NCBI GenBank assembly: GCA_002270565.1 | Contig: NQMI01000196.1 | Coordinates: forward strand, 1-64,000 | Direction: 5' to 3' | DNA length: 64,000 nucleotides | Source: Stenocarpella maydis | Taxonomy: Eukaryota > Ascomycota > Sordariomycetes > Diaporthales > Diaporthaceae | Shown: positions 21,379-33,229 of the stretch, one piece after another | Numbering within the stretch: position 1 is the first letter of the stretch | Layout: the number at the start of each line of letters is the position of its first letter | Made by a program: the position numbers and the translations under genes | Notes under the pieces: generated by a model | Database searches by the model: none | The model's input: only the letters and a program-made list of their open reading frames with translations | Told to the model about the DNA's origin: nothing

Positions 21379-23669
21379 ATGTCTGACAGAGGAGGGCAGT
21401 CGCCCGTTGGCCCTCCAATGAAACGCCAAAGGGTGTCCGAAGACACAGATGTGGCAAGAGTCGGCGAGAGCCCGGGTCGCCCGGGTCGGCATGTCTCCAA
21501 GATAACGCGAGCATGCGATTCCTGCAAGGTATTGCTTGCCCCACAGAGTCCTCATTCATCATTCTTGGGAGCCACTTTTTTTTTTTAACTTGCCACATAG
21601 GTGAGGAAGGTGAAGTGCTCTGGTACGAGACCATGCACGGGCTGTGCCAAGAGAGGAAGACGATGCCTATATGAGACCCAGTACACGCGTGGCCGGCCTC
21701 CAACGCCCCCCGGCTCTACGCCCAATGACAACACCCTGGGGACGACGGTAGCTCCCACGCCTGTCAGTCCAGTTGTGGGTCCTGGCCCAGGTGCCGACCA
21801 TGATCCATCTGCACAGGACGAGGCCGTCACAAGAACGCAGTCAAGAAGCTCGCCGGACCTCGAGTCCGCAGAGGTCCATGGGCAGTATGTTGACACAACA
21901 TCGGGCCTGTCATTTCTGCACCGTGCTCGCAATCGCCTGTCGAGCCATCACAGGCTCGGTGGAACAGACCAGCCGGAAGTCAACATGCTGCAGCCACTTG
22001 TCGCCGCCGGAGATCGACCCATACTGGGAATTAGCCAGGGTGCGGCTGGCAGCCCAGCCCTGCTGTCCGGGTCGTTCTTTCAGCTATTCAACCGCCGGGA
22101 CGCCATGGAGCTCCTGGACCTCTACTTTGATGTCTGTGTTGCCACATACAAGCCCCTGCATAAGCCGAGCGTGGAATCATGGTACGAGACTGTGGTGTCG
22201 AATGCCTCTGCGGGCATGGTGATGCAAGAAGGCATCGGCTATGCCAGGCTGGCAATTCTGTACGGGGTCTTTGCCGTGGCCACATTCCACCGGCAAAAGT
22301 CTCGCGGGCTTGGAGACGATGAGCACTCTCTCGGGGAGTGCGACAGCCTGTTCCAAGAGTCAACGAGGCTGACGGACGCCGAGGTCGGGTTACCTCGACT
22401 GGAATCGGCACAGGCACGACTTGTGCAGGTTTTCTATCTCTTGATGACATGCCGCATGAACCAGGCCTGGTATACCTTTGGCCAATTGCTGCAAATAATT
22501 TCGGCCCTGGGTATGCACCGTCGGGATCGAAAGGGCCACAGTAGCACGTTTGGTCAAGATTATATCAACCGTCAATGCCGCAAGCGGACATTCTGGACAG
22601 CGTACATACTGGACAAGTACCTGGGTGTTGTGATGGGACGACCGAGACATTACCACGACGAAGACCTCGACCAGGACTTGCCGGACTGCGTCAACGACGC
22701 AGACATGTCGAGGGAGGGGTGCAAGCCAGATGCGAGCAATGACTGCACCATCGATGCCTTTGTGTGCAACATAAAGCTCTCGCAGATTGTGGGAAGGATA
22801 TCACACGAGCTCTACAGCATCAAGAGGAAGGCAGGTGGGCAGCGGAGAGACAGGACGCTCAGCCTGGGCCACGAGCTGGAAGTCTGGCACTCAAGCCTGC
22901 CGGCCTTCCTCAGCACCGTCAAGCCCTCGACGCTCGTCAGGAGCTTTCGACGCCAGGCCATCGCGCTGCGGGTGGCGTACTGTCACGCCGTGATGCACCT
23001 CTACCGTCCTTTCCTCCTGAGCCACTCGACGCCCCACCCCCACCCAAACTCTGCCGCCGTGCGAGCCGACGCCATCCGGCACTGCATCATAGCAGCCCAG
23101 GAAGCACTGCGCACGGTGGACTCTATCGCCAAGGAGGGTCCCATCTTTCATGCGTTTTGGTGGACGCATTACGTTACCTTCTGCGCTCTCGCAGTCGTCT
23201 ACGTCTGGAACATCCAGCAGGGGAAATACCGCGACGACATCCCCGGCATAGAACAGGGGAGGCTCTTTGAGCTCGCCGAGCGGTGCCATGTGCACCTTGG
23301 GCAGGCAACAGCCATGAACTCACCAAGCCGTAGGTACAGCGCCATTCTGGAAGAGTTAAGGCTTGAGGCCCGTGCCAGCAACTGTGCAGTGTCAAATCCA
23401 CAAGGCGCAGAGGTAGCTCCACCACAACAAGACTTGGACGTGCGGTCTGAAGAGACCAATACCTCGCTCAATGAACCCAGCACGGACGTTCAGTTTATTG
23501 AAATCGAGGCCAGCAACAATTTTGCTGCTCCGTTTGGGGACCTGTTTGGCCACTGGCAGCCCTCAGACTGGCTGGACCTCGATGCAGTTGTAAGCTGTTG
23601 TCTTTACCATTTAGACCCGTACAAAACTAAACAAGAACTTTGCAGGCATTCCTCGATCACCTCAATTGA
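21379..23669 (+). CDS. Zn2Cys6 fungal transcription factor
   Basis: Three exons: 21379-21528, 21601-23589 and a 24-nt last exon 23646-23669 (ends AFLDHLN), giving about 720 residues. The binuclear zinc cluster has Cys46, 49, 56, 62, 65 and 72 (C-x2-C-x6-C-x5-C-x2-C-x6-C); the first intron falls inside it, between Lys50 and Val51. A Pro/Ser-rich linker follows, then the Fungal_trans middle-homology domain with YTFGQLLQIISALGMHRR, CRKRTFWTAYILDKYLG and GRPRHYHDEDLDQDLP, and later AYCHAVMHLYRPFLL. It is a nuclear DNA-binding regulator. The C-terminal exon is short, and the alternative of reading through intron 2 would end at 23673. Its place beside the aldolase and transporter genes suggests local pathway control, possibly through the CGG array upstream. 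Confidence 0.93.
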
Positions 23670-24486
23670 ATAATTCTTATAGCGCGGGACAAATTGCAAC
23701 CATGACTAGTTGGGGAAGCAGGGGCCTACCGAGGAATTCTGGGGACAAATTGATGGAGGCTTCAACCGCATGTGGGCTCAAGTCCAGAGAATTCGCAGTC
23801 AGCTTAGTGATGAGATATATCCACAGGGACTTGTCCGCTAAGTTATCAAAGAAAACAGGCTTACTTATCAACCTGCCTCGAGAGAATAGGCGTGGACCAG
23901 ACATAAACGTCATTCAGTGGCAGACCAAGACAAGAATGGAAGACAGGCCCATGGAGCAAATGGATCTTGCAGTACTCCAATCAAGTATCATGTTTAAGGC
24001 TTTGCGTATGGGAAGGCGGCTCAAAAGTAAATTTGAATATGAGCGCAAAATGCAATCTATGATTACTTGAGCATGCTCCGCGTCAGTGACCTGTAAGAAG
24101 TAATTGCATCAAGTGACTTCCCGTTGTAAAACAGCATATAATGTCAATTGTCTTTTGCGCACCTTTGTCCCCTGTACCTAGTCCACGCAAGCAGCAGATC
24201 ATGCTCTCTCCCTAAGGCTACAGGGTTGCAAGCATAGCTACGTCAAGTCAGATTAAGGTGAACACCAGTAATTCTCGCGGTTCTAATAAGGAGAGTGGGT
24301 CGTCCGTAACCTGAGAAAAGACAGTCCCACTAATGATAATAAAATCTGTTCCAGCAATTCAGTATTATTCTACAGCACCCCCACTATACTTATTGCGTCC
24401 TGTTAATTTGCCCAGGTACTAAAGTGTCTCTCGAGTTTCGACCCAAGACCCAGGCACAGCGAGAGCTAACCACCAATAGACCAGGA
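23670..24486. other. Intergenic, no gene seen
   Basis: Contains the 3' UTR of the Zn2Cys6 gene. A 134-codon plus frame overlaps the end of that gene but has no recognisable domain and begins inside the terminator region, so it was not called. The remainder shows no structure I can name. Confidence 0.45.
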
Positions 24487-25235
24487 CTAACTCATGCTTG
24501 CCGGGTTGGCCCCGCCATACGCGCCGGTCTGAATTGCCGCGACAAGTTGTTCAAGAAACAACATGCAGCTATGCAGATTCATCAGCTGAGCAGGTTGATT
24601 GGGAGCAGGTGGCGCCTGTGTCCAGAAGTCTAGAGAATTGGCCCGTTCAGTATCGGTGACCCCGGTTTGAAGATCGATGTGCCTCTGCCCATTAATTGGC
24701 GCCACTCGGGTGCGCGAGTCGACAGGTCACAGCAATATCCCTGACCATTAGCAGACATTACAGACAGGGGCAAAGGATTGTTGCGGCGTTTTGCGGGTCC
24801 CAGTAAAAGACCATCCACTTGAGACCGGCGGCCACGATCAACCAGACGTTGCGGGTTGGATGGGCGCTGTCCAGCCGCTGCGTTGCCTCATGTATAACCG
24901 TTTGCCATTCGCCAGGCCTGTCATGTTTGGGCGCCTTGCACTCCAACCATAGAATGTCACGCTCACCGACCACACCATCCCGTCTGGCCCGGGTACAGGC
25001 GGCTGAGGCCTCGCGAGGCTCACTACGACAACGGCGGGCTTGTGCTGCCATGCGAGATGAGGCGGCAACCCTCTATAGGCGTCGCGGCGGATCTGATATT
25101 TGACTCCGTGATGGGAGTTGGCCACTTGTGGGAAGTACATTCAACATATTTCTTCCCAAGCTCCCGAAGTAACATCCTCCTCACTGTGATCAACCCCGAA
25201 GTCCTTGATAGTGAGAGTGGCGTCATAGGTAGCCA
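24487..25235 (-). pseudogene. Remnant of a fungal PD-(D/E)XK-like protein
   Basis: The minus strand keeps a continuous protein trace spread over three frames. It starts with TIKDFGVDHSEEDVTSGAW (about 25225-25160), meets a TGA near 25142, continues QVANSHHGVKYQIRRDAY and PAVVVVS, shifts to DILWLECKAPKHDRPGEW and ATQRLDSAHPTRNVWLIVA, shifts again to PLSVMSANGQGYCCDLSTR, and then to NGQRHIDLQTGVTDTERA and a C-terminal helix. The acidic residue followed by L-E-C-K resembles the D..ExK core of restriction-endonuclease-like folds found in unnamed fungal proteins. At least three frameshifts and one stop break it, so no product is expected. The nuclease assignment is inferred from the motif only. 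Confidence 0.55.
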
Positions 25236-26578
25236 CGTCAGGGTCCCAGAAGTGCCTGAGAGAAGTTAGCTCTCATCATTTACCTTCTAATAACCCATCA
25301 AGAGATCCAAGGAAAATATGGTGCTACTCACCCGATCAACGGCGGCAGAGCCACTCTCAGTAATGACTAGAGTAGTTGTGAAGAAGAAGATAAGGACAAA
25401 AAAGAACACTGTTTTATTCTGGCAATTATGTGCAGTACCTCTGATCTCTGGAGCAGCTTTAGAATCTGAGCATACTCCCATTGTTTCAAAGATTTGCGAG
25501 GGGATTCCCTTATATAATGTTTAGTCTTGGGCCTATTCTTAGTATCAGAGGATAGTTTTGATTCTCTGCTTTGCGTCATGGCATTTTGATCTGCTGTGCC
25601 CCTTTCGGACTCACCAGGTGATGTGCAAAAAATATACGTCGTAGCCACGTCCCGGCCGCAGTCGCGGCCACGGCCATGTTCAGGTCGCGGCTATCTCCAA
25701 GTCGCGACCGTATCCCGGCCACGATTATCCTAGTATAGGATTCCGTTGGTGCCAAGTGCAGACTTCTGCTCAACCAACTGCAGACTTATATTCAACCAAC
25801 TGCATTGTTTCAGTTCAATAAATGCGGGCCGGAGTTTCAGGATTGAGTAGTCGTTCAGGTCTCGACCGCGGAGGACTGGTCAAAGGCCAGCTCTGGTTCA
25901 TCCGCCACACCATGATGCTCTCGGTGGAGTTAAGTGGGAGCCAATGTTGCCCACATGTGAGGACAGAGACACGGCTGTGTGAAACGAAGATCGAAAAAGA
26001 GAGGCCTTGCAATACGGAGACCGGTTTCACTCTATAGACCAACTGTAGACGAGGCCAACACCTGCTAAGGAAGGAGGTGTAAGAACAAACTTCCAAGGGC
26101 CTATGGTTCTTGCGAATGACCCTGTACCCTTCTTCATAAAGATTCAAGATGTCCCTCTAGGATTCGTCGTGATTTTGTTTTCTCTGACATCTCATACCAT
26201 CTATTATCCGGCATGCCAGACATTTCCCTTTCTTTTTAGCGTGTTTTCTCCAGATAATGTGAGTAAAGCTTTGAATCATTCCACGCCGACTTCTGTCTAT
26301 CATCGGGAATACGAGATTTTGGGAATGGCAGATCATCGGAGAGACCAAGGCCGATCCGGCTATGACAAGCATGTCCAACAAAAGTAAGTGAGCCATGCGT
26401 ATGTGGGAATGCAGCACCTTTCATCAAGGACACCACTTCAGTGCCTACAATGCTATTTTTGCATCCGCACACCGCATATTTGAGCCCAGCTAACAGTAAA
26501 TTAGGCGAGAACAGAGCCTCCGGGCCCTCCGGGCCCTCCGGGCCCTCCAGCCCCATGACCTCAGGTTGTTAGAACAAT
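25236..26578. other. Intergenic, no gene; short tandem repeats
   Basis: No supportable gene. The interval holds a GC-rich patch of near-repeats around 25650-25730 (CCCGGCC, GTCGCGGC and GTCGCGAC words), then two near-repeats of CAACTGCAGACTT at 25757-25800. These could be remains of an old LTR, but no ends were found. A 9-bp tandem repeat is entered separately. Confidence 0.4.
26516..26550. repeat. 9-bp tandem repeat (GCCCTCCGG)
   Basis: Nearly four tandem units of GCCCTCCGG. The period is a multiple of three, so the minus frame reads Gly-Pro-Glu triplets, but the frame has no other coding evidence. Confidence 0.85.
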
Positions 26579-27106
26579 GTGACCAACTCCATGGGCAAGC
26601 TTAGCCTCAGCCAGCGGCATCTGGACCCTGCGGTGCCGCCATTCGACAAGGATAATGTAAAGAGGATGCTGAGAGGACTGCGGGTCCCCAAATTGAGGGT
26701 GCGCTTTTCGACGTGGAACTTGGAGCCCGCTAAGTCGCGAAGCCAGGCACTAGCGGGCCTTCTATCGTCGTCCAATGTCTAGAAACCATCATCATTGTAG
26801 CGCCGCTATAAGTGCGAATGTGACTGTGGCAAGGAGTTCGAACACGGCAGGGGTAGCGATGGTATAGATGCTCACCTAAAGAGGCACCGTACACACCGAG
26901 AGGTACGCTAGAGGCAGGAGCTCTCCGTAGTATCGACAGTCTAGGAGCTGCTGATGTATAGATGTAGCCCGTCCTGTCGACAATTAGATCGCTATCGTCT
27001 GGTCCCTACTTCAAATAGTTGCGAAATAATACTGCGGGACAGTGTGCACTCGCTGCATCCAGAAATTGTTGAACAGTTTGTGCTATTGTACATAACTATA
27101 TCTTGA
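26579..27106 (+). pseudogene. Remnant of a C2H2 zinc-finger protein
   Basis: A frame at 26801-26911 reads RRYKCECDCGKEF..., then GIDAHLKRHRTHREV, with the C..C..H-x3-H spacing of a degenerate C2H2 finger. The same frame continues past TAG codons at 26909 and 26945 with further protein-like sequence (ELLMYRCSPSCRQLDRYRL, then RDSVHSLHPEIVEQFV) to a TGA at 27104. Upstream, an open frame from 26579 (HLDPAVPPFDKDNVKRM..) may be the preceding exon. The in-frame stops and lack of a good start argue for a decayed gene. The family is not identified further. Confidence 0.45.
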
Positions 27107-27547
27107 TGTGTGAATGTCATGTTCCCTCATGTGTATTCACTCCTGTTGTGCCAGTAGTGGTGTTGGCCGTCAAATTTCTAAAAATAGATCTTGTAATATC
27201 GCCAAATATGGCCGTGAAGAGAATTTCTGGTTGCTCTCCAGACGTTATGAGTGGAAGGTAGCGCAATGCGTCCGGCTACCGAGACAAACTGGACTCGCTT
27301 GCCCAACATCAAAGACCAGGGGGCTTGTTTAGGTCTGCTCTCCCTACTGAGAAGCCGGATGGCCGCTTGGTCTGTCCATACGCCGCACGGCAGGAACGTA
27401 ACGAGTATCATCTTCGGCAGGTTAGTTTTATGCTAATTATAGGCACCCTATTTTTCCACTGTGTTGGCTCTGCTTAGGTAAGTACGGCGCTGCGGGTTAA
27501 CTTGGCCGCCCCTATGGACGACCAGACCAGCGCTGCACCTGTAGTAT
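27107..27547. other. Intergenic, edge of the repeat island
   Basis: No gene is recognised. The segment connects the decayed zinc-finger locus to the first copia-type LTR at 27548 and still has ordinary base composition, so the shift to AT-rich, RIP-damaged DNA is abrupt at about 27750. Confidence 0.4.
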
Positions 27548-27752
27548 TGTTGGAATAGCACTTAGGATCGCACATCAGTATGGGGACGAGGTGGCTTAGT
27601 CAGCCACCTAGGTACCGCACGGAGGCCTTAAGCCCCTACCGTGTGCTTCCCCTCCCTCGTTTCAGAACCTAGATAGATCATCGAATAACAGAACCAGTTC
27701 GACAACCACTGTACGTACGTACCAACAGCCATATGGCAAAGGCCATTCAACA
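27548..27752 (+). repeat. Copia-type LTR, copy 1
   Basis: A 205-bp unit starting TGTTGGAATAG and ending TTCAACA, with matches at 29114-29319 and 40461-40666. It is the least mutated of the three (it keeps GGATCGCACATCAGTATGGG). Its flanks, AGTAT and TAATT, do not match, so it is not a simple solo LTR with a preserved target duplication. The bases just after it (TAATTAGT) resemble those after the second LTR, suggesting both are 5'-type LTRs. Confidence 0.85.
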
Positions 27753-29113
27753 TAATTAGTATTAGGTATACCTAGATTAAGACCTAAATGAAGGATATAA
27801 CTTTTACAACCCTAATAAAGAAGACCTTTATAATAGTTTATACTTCTTATAATATATTAAGTCCTAGTATAAGAAACATTAGAAAGATAAGGCATGATGG
27901 CAGCCTATCCTACTAATGAAGAATCCCTAAAAGCCTAGGAAGATACACGCATTACTTAGTTGGATAGCTTGCTTTAACAATAGCTGTGCTACTTACTATA
28001 GTAATAAGGAAGCCACCGGATGGTTTCCTAAGAACGCTTTAGAAAAGCAGGGAAGAACCCTAGCGGTAGGAAATAGGGAGGAACTCCTACAAATTAACCC
28101 TAGGATGGAAGGAAAACCTGCCCCCCAGGTTATATTTACGCCATAAACTTAGTAGAAGGAACCACAAGACTACCTAGAATAAGCACCCCTTCTAGCCTTA
28201 AGAACTAACATTATAGCAGTTATAATTGCAGAGAGACCTTCTAAAGAAACTATAGGACAACCTACTCTAGAATATAGAAGGCCAGGAGATGCAGGATATA
28301 TATGCCTAATGCATAATAAGCACAAGGATATCTCCTAGGTATTATATATTTATAATAAATATAAGGAACACATAAGGGAGAAAACCAAGTACAACTAGTT
28401 TCCCTGATGATATCTAGGTAAGGATATTAAATATATATATAAGCACAATAATTTCAAGAACTAGCACCTGCACTAAAAACATAATAAGATGGGATGCACC
28501 CTAATAAGGCTGGACCCCTACATACCCTTGGAATGCCTATGAAACCCTAGCGGATGGGCAAATTGTAATAAACCAATCTGCAAGGTGCACATACTTAATA
28601 AGGCTTAAGATTGGCATTTATTAAGATAGTAGGGGCTGCTGCTTAAAACTCTAATAATGAGGGAATAGGATCATAGCATACAATAGCTGATTAATGACCT
28701 ATAAGAATCACAAGATATCATAAAACGAAACCTCAAGAGCATTGAGAAGGTCCTAGCAGCAGATAAGTAGTTAAAAAACTAGGAGGGCTATCTATAAAAC
28801 CTTAGGTAGCAACCAACTATATTACGAGGTACTTATATGCAACAACAAGCAACTACAGCCACCTAATGGTTCAGGTTGAGCTAGGAGTCCATATATGCTT
28901 AGCACTTATTAATAATAGAGCATAAGGGAATTTCATATCTCTAAAGGTAGTAAATGGATACTACTTACTATAGTATAAGAAAAGGGAACCCTACAGACTT
29001 AGTATAGTAGATAGAACTAAAGTCTCTTATAATAATAAAATTATTAATATAGAGACTAATCCTCTCCTAGTTCGGATTTACAACTGCATGAAATTACTAT
29101 TATTTAATATTAT
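27753..29113 (+). pseudogene. RIP-degraded gag-like region, probably the 5' part of the gypsy element
   Basis: AT-rich DNA in which one plus-strand frame still reads as protein interrupted mostly by TAG/TAA: ATGWFPKNALEKQGRTLAVG, NREELLQINPRMEGKPAPQV, PGDAGYICLMHNKHKDIS and a Gln/Leu/Lys-rich helix (KSIEKVLAADK). TAG stops are what RIP makes from TGG and CAG. The copia element that follows is flanked by a 5-bp duplication, so this segment and 40672 onward were contiguous before that insertion. That makes it likely to be the gag side of the Ty3/gypsy element. I do not recognise a specific gag domain. Confidence 0.45.
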
Positions 29114-29319
29114 TGTTGGAATAGCACTTAGGATCGCACATCAGTATGGGGACGAGGTGGCTTAATCAGCCACCTAGGTACCGCACGGAGGCCTTAAGCC
29201 CCTACCGTATACTTCCCCTCCCTCATTTCAGAACCTACAGAAGATCATCAAATAACAGAACTAGTTCAACAACCACTATATATATATACCAACAGCCATA
29301 TGGCAAAGGCCATTTAACA
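29114..29319 (+). repeat. Copia LTR, 5' copy
   Basis: 206 bp, TGTTGGAATAG to TTTAACA, homologous to 40461-40666 and 27548-27752. The left flank ATTAT equals the right flank of the 3' LTR. Confidence 0.9.
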
Positions 29320-29733
29320 CTAATTAGTGATTGCTTAGCACAATTATAGATTAGCAAGAGTGAAGAGATAAGCCCCCATATAACTCCCTAGCTATACTAC
29401 CAAATGAGAATCGAGAAGCAGAACAGCCAGAGTCATATGCTTATGCTAAGAGCCTAAGGATCTCCTCAACCAAGCCGCAGCATAGCATAAGAAAAGAGAT
29501 TATCTAGAAGATAATCTCTATCTATCTTATATAAATCATACCTATTACTATTAAATGAGGATTGGGAGGTAGTATAAGAGGTAATCTATATAAGTAAGAT
29601 AGAAGGAGTATATGTAACTATATAATAAAATACCTTAACCTATATAAATTAATATAGAAACTATTGAGATGTTAGCTATATTAAATAACCCTAAAGAGAA
29701 TATTCTTAGATCTTCCAACTAAAATATAGAAAG
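29320..29733 (+). other. Copia internal leader, degraded
   Basis: AT-rich sequence between the 5' LTR and the recognisable gag homology. It should hold the primer-binding site and gag start, but RIP damage hides both; nothing specific is readable. Confidence 0.4.
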
Positions 29734-31118
29734 ACTACCTCTTATAATTATATATAAAGAAAAGCTAAAGGAAGTATAATACTAATCTTAAGATGTTATA
29801 ATAAATAGACTTATAATTCTAGGATGAGGATAAGATCAACCTAGAAGAACCACCCTTAGAGATATACCTTACTATATATTTCACATAAGTCCTAATAGAG
29901 GATACCCAACTATAACTATATGGGAACCTACTCCTAGACTCCCTAGTTAAAGACTTCAAGGGGTGGACTACCCACTAATTTAATTAAGTCCCTTGTACAT
30001 TTAAGAAAGAGCTACTTTACCTAATTAGCAAAAAGGGAATACAAATACCAGGAGGATGCTATTTAATAAGAATTATATAACTTATTAAGGCTAAAACAAC
30101 AAGCTGCAGGTAGCTATAGCAAACTTAATAAACCCCACCTAGCCCCATATAAGCCATAATATCACCAGCTAGATAGCAATCAATATAACCCATATGAGCA
30201 ACTATTAAGCCATATAAACAATAGTAATAATCCCATTTACATAAAGCTCCCCAAACTATATAAATATAAATAGCAGAAACCTATCCCATATAATAGATAC
30301 TTCCTAGTATGAGATATATGTAAGAGGTGGGCAATTTCCTATAGCAGCTAGATACTATACTTACTGCATAATCCATTTATATGAATAGTACTCCATATAA
30401 CCTACCTCCAGCCTAAATAGTCTATAACGGGCTAATCAACCCCCAAGCTGTAGCTAACTTCCATAAGGGATAGAGGAAGGAATGTAATTATATAGGGAGG
30501 CTATACAACCTATTATATAATAAAATAAAAATCTTTATAGGGTACTATAGAAGATTATAAATCTAAGAGGATTAATATTATGCAGTCTTCCTAGATATAC
30601 TCTCAGACCATATAGAGGACTTCTACCTCTACTATATAAGCCTGGACAAGATATAGAAGGAAATATATAATCTAATAGATATATACTTTAATATAAATAC
30701 TAATTATAGCTAGTACTGGGCAGATTGGATAACTATATTCTTTATATAAGTTAAAAGGGAGAATCTAGAGAAAACACTCCTAGAAGTACTAGAGGTACTT
30801 CTTAATAAACTGTAACTCACATAATAGGCCCTAGAAGAGAGATACTAAGGAGAGATTGCACTCCGTATAACAGTTTCCCGTGCATATTATGCGGTGTTAG
30901 AGCTTAAATATGCCCTAACGAACCAGAAACTAATGTATAAAGCCCTATTTATAGACCTTTAAGTAGTAATCTAAGTTACTATAGAGAGAAACTTAACCTA
31001 ATAATTTATTACCTAACATAAAGTAAAAATCAACTTTATAGATAGAAGGTATATATTAAACTTTAATAACCGCTAAAAGCCTTTATATAATCACCCTTAA
31101 ATGAGCTCTTTATATAAT
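29734..31118 (+). pseudogene. Copia gag, copy A (broken)
   Basis: A RIP-damaged plus-strand gag reading, interrupted by many TAG/TAA codons, with segments such as ECNYIGRLYNLLYNKIKIF and FLDILSDHIEDFYLYYI. It is homologous along about 1.39 kb to 31717-33103. It stops at a single N (31119), before the zinc knuckle that follows copy B. Confidence 0.7.
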
Positions 31119-31121
31119 NTC

Positions 31122-31716
31122 TGATGAATTTGTGCTATAGAATAGCATTCAGTTCAGCGTGTGTGTGTTTCGGCAGGGTCGCAGTATGGTGCTCTGAGGC
31201 GAATTGGGACGATTGACAATGGTCTGGACAACTTTGTATTGAATTAAGTTGGGCTTCTGTAAGCCCTCCTTATATACCCTCCGACGTCGTCTCACCCCTG
31301 GGCACGCTGCGGTAGGCTCTGGTGCAAATTTGCAAATGCCGGAAAATTCGCCCTTCCAACACACCATCTTTGGTTCCAAGCAACTAGCCAACCACAGCCC
31401 TAGCAATGCCCAAATTAAGTACATATAAACTTTAGAAATCAAGCTATCTAATGCACCAAGTTATATACCTTTTGGGTAAGAAATAAGGGTAATGCAGAGG
31501 TCTGAATTAAGGTGCAAATGCAGGCCAAAATAATCGACTCACGGCCACCAAACTCATCTTGCGCCACGCACGCACTGGGCGTACTTAGCGAAAATCGCCT
31601 GACTCGCAAGTCTAGGGTAACTCCTTGCAAGAAGTCTAGGGTAACTCCTTGCTAGAAAGTCTAGGGTAACTCCTTGCACGGAGTACCAACGCCCTGCTGA
31701 GCGGTTCCGTTTAACA
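31122..31716 (-). repeat. LTR-like repeat, copy 2
   Basis: 595 bp, nearly identical to 14-609 and in the same orientation. It separates gag copy A (after an N) from gag copy B. Its right end abuts gag at the point equivalent to 29734, so it is inserted in, or joined to, a copia gag. A short patch (about 31380-31470) carries C-to-T and G-to-A changes; the rest is little mutated compared with the surrounding AT-rich DNA. No target duplication can be checked because the left flank ends at the N. Confidence 0.6.
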
Positions 31717-33103
31717 ACTACCTCCTATGGTTATATATAAAGAAATAGCTAAAGGGAGTATAATACTAATCTTAAGGTAGCAATAATAAATAGACTTATA
31801 ATTCTAAGATAAGGATGAGATTAACTTAGAAGAACTACCTTTAGAGATATACCTTACTATATACTTCACATAAGTCCTAATGAAGGATACCCAACTATAA
31901 CTATATGGGAATCTACTCCTAGACTCCCTAGTTAAAGACTTTAAGGGGTAGACTACCTATTAATTTAATTAGGTCCCTTATATATTTAAGAAAGAGCTAC
32001 TTTGCTTAATTAGTAAAGAGGGAATATAAATACTAGGAGGATCCTATTTAGTAAGAATCATATAACTTATTAAGGCTAGAAAGGCAAGCTATAGGCAGCT
32101 ATAGCAAACTTAATAAACCCTACCTAGCCCCATATAAGCTATAATATCACCAGCTAAATAGCAATTAATACAACCCATACAAGCAACTATTAAGCCGTAT
32201 AAATAATAGCAACAATCTCATTTGCATAAAGCCCCTTAAACTATATAAGCACAGATAGCAGAAACCTATCCCATATAATAGATACCTCCTAATATAAGAT
32301 ATATGCAAGAGGTAGGCAATTTCCTATAGCAGCCAGATACTATACTTACCACATGATTAATCTATATAGATAGTACTCCATATAACCTACCTTTAACCCA
32401 AATAGTCTATAACGGGCCAATCAACCCCCAAGCTATAGCTAACTTTTATAAGGGATAGAAAAAGGAATATAACTATATAGGGAGGCTATATAACCTATTA
32501 TATAATAAAGCATAAATCTTTATAGAGTACTATAGAAGATTGTAAATCTAAGAAGATTAATACCATATAGTCTTTTCAAACATACTCTCAGACCATATAA
32601 AGAACTTCTACCTCTATTATATAGGCCCGGATAAAATATAAAAGGAAATATATAATCTAATAGATATATACTTTAATACAAATACCAATCATAGCCAGTA
32701 CTAGGCAGATTGGATAATCATATCCTTTATATAAATCAAAAGGAAGAATCCAGAGAAAACACTCCCAGAAGTACTAGAGGTGCTTCTAAATAAACTCTAA
32801 CTTATACAATAGGCCCTAGGAGAGAGATACCAAGGAGAGATTGCACTGCATATAACAATTTCCCAAGCATATTATATAGTGCTAGAGCTTGAATATGCCC
32901 TAATAAACTAGAAACCAATATATAAAGCCCTATTTGCAGACCTTCAAGCAGTAATCCAAGTTGCTATAGAGAGAAACTCAACCCAATAATTTATTACCTA
33001 AGACAAGATAAAAATCAACTTCATAAATAGAAGGTATATATTAAACTTTAATAACCGCTAAAAGCCTTCATATAATCGCCCCTAAATAAGCTCTTTATAT
33101 AAT
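31717..33103 (+). pseudogene. Copia gag, copy B (broken)
   Basis: Homologous to gag copy A over its whole length (1,387 versus 1,385 bp), differing almost only by transitions. It keeps the same gag segments and runs on in sequence to the zinc knuckle at 33230, so this copy has the normal downstream order. Confidence 0.7.
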
Positions 33104-33229
33104 TATCTATAGCCTAATAAGGGCCAGTTTCCATAATAACCCCTTATATAACTAGGGCAACAACCATACCCATCATAATAACCATTCAGACCACCTCATA
33201 TAACAAGCCAACCAAAAAAGTACTTTATA

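Noticed and set aside
23666..24070. 134-codon plus frame after the Zn2Cys6 gene
   Set aside because: Starts within the end of the regulator gene, has no domain and no plausible promoter.
29114..31716. Treating the LTR-like repeat at 31122 as the 3' LTR of the copia element starting at 29114
   Set aside because: It has no similarity to the 29114 LTR, lies in the opposite orientation, and gag restarts directly after it.
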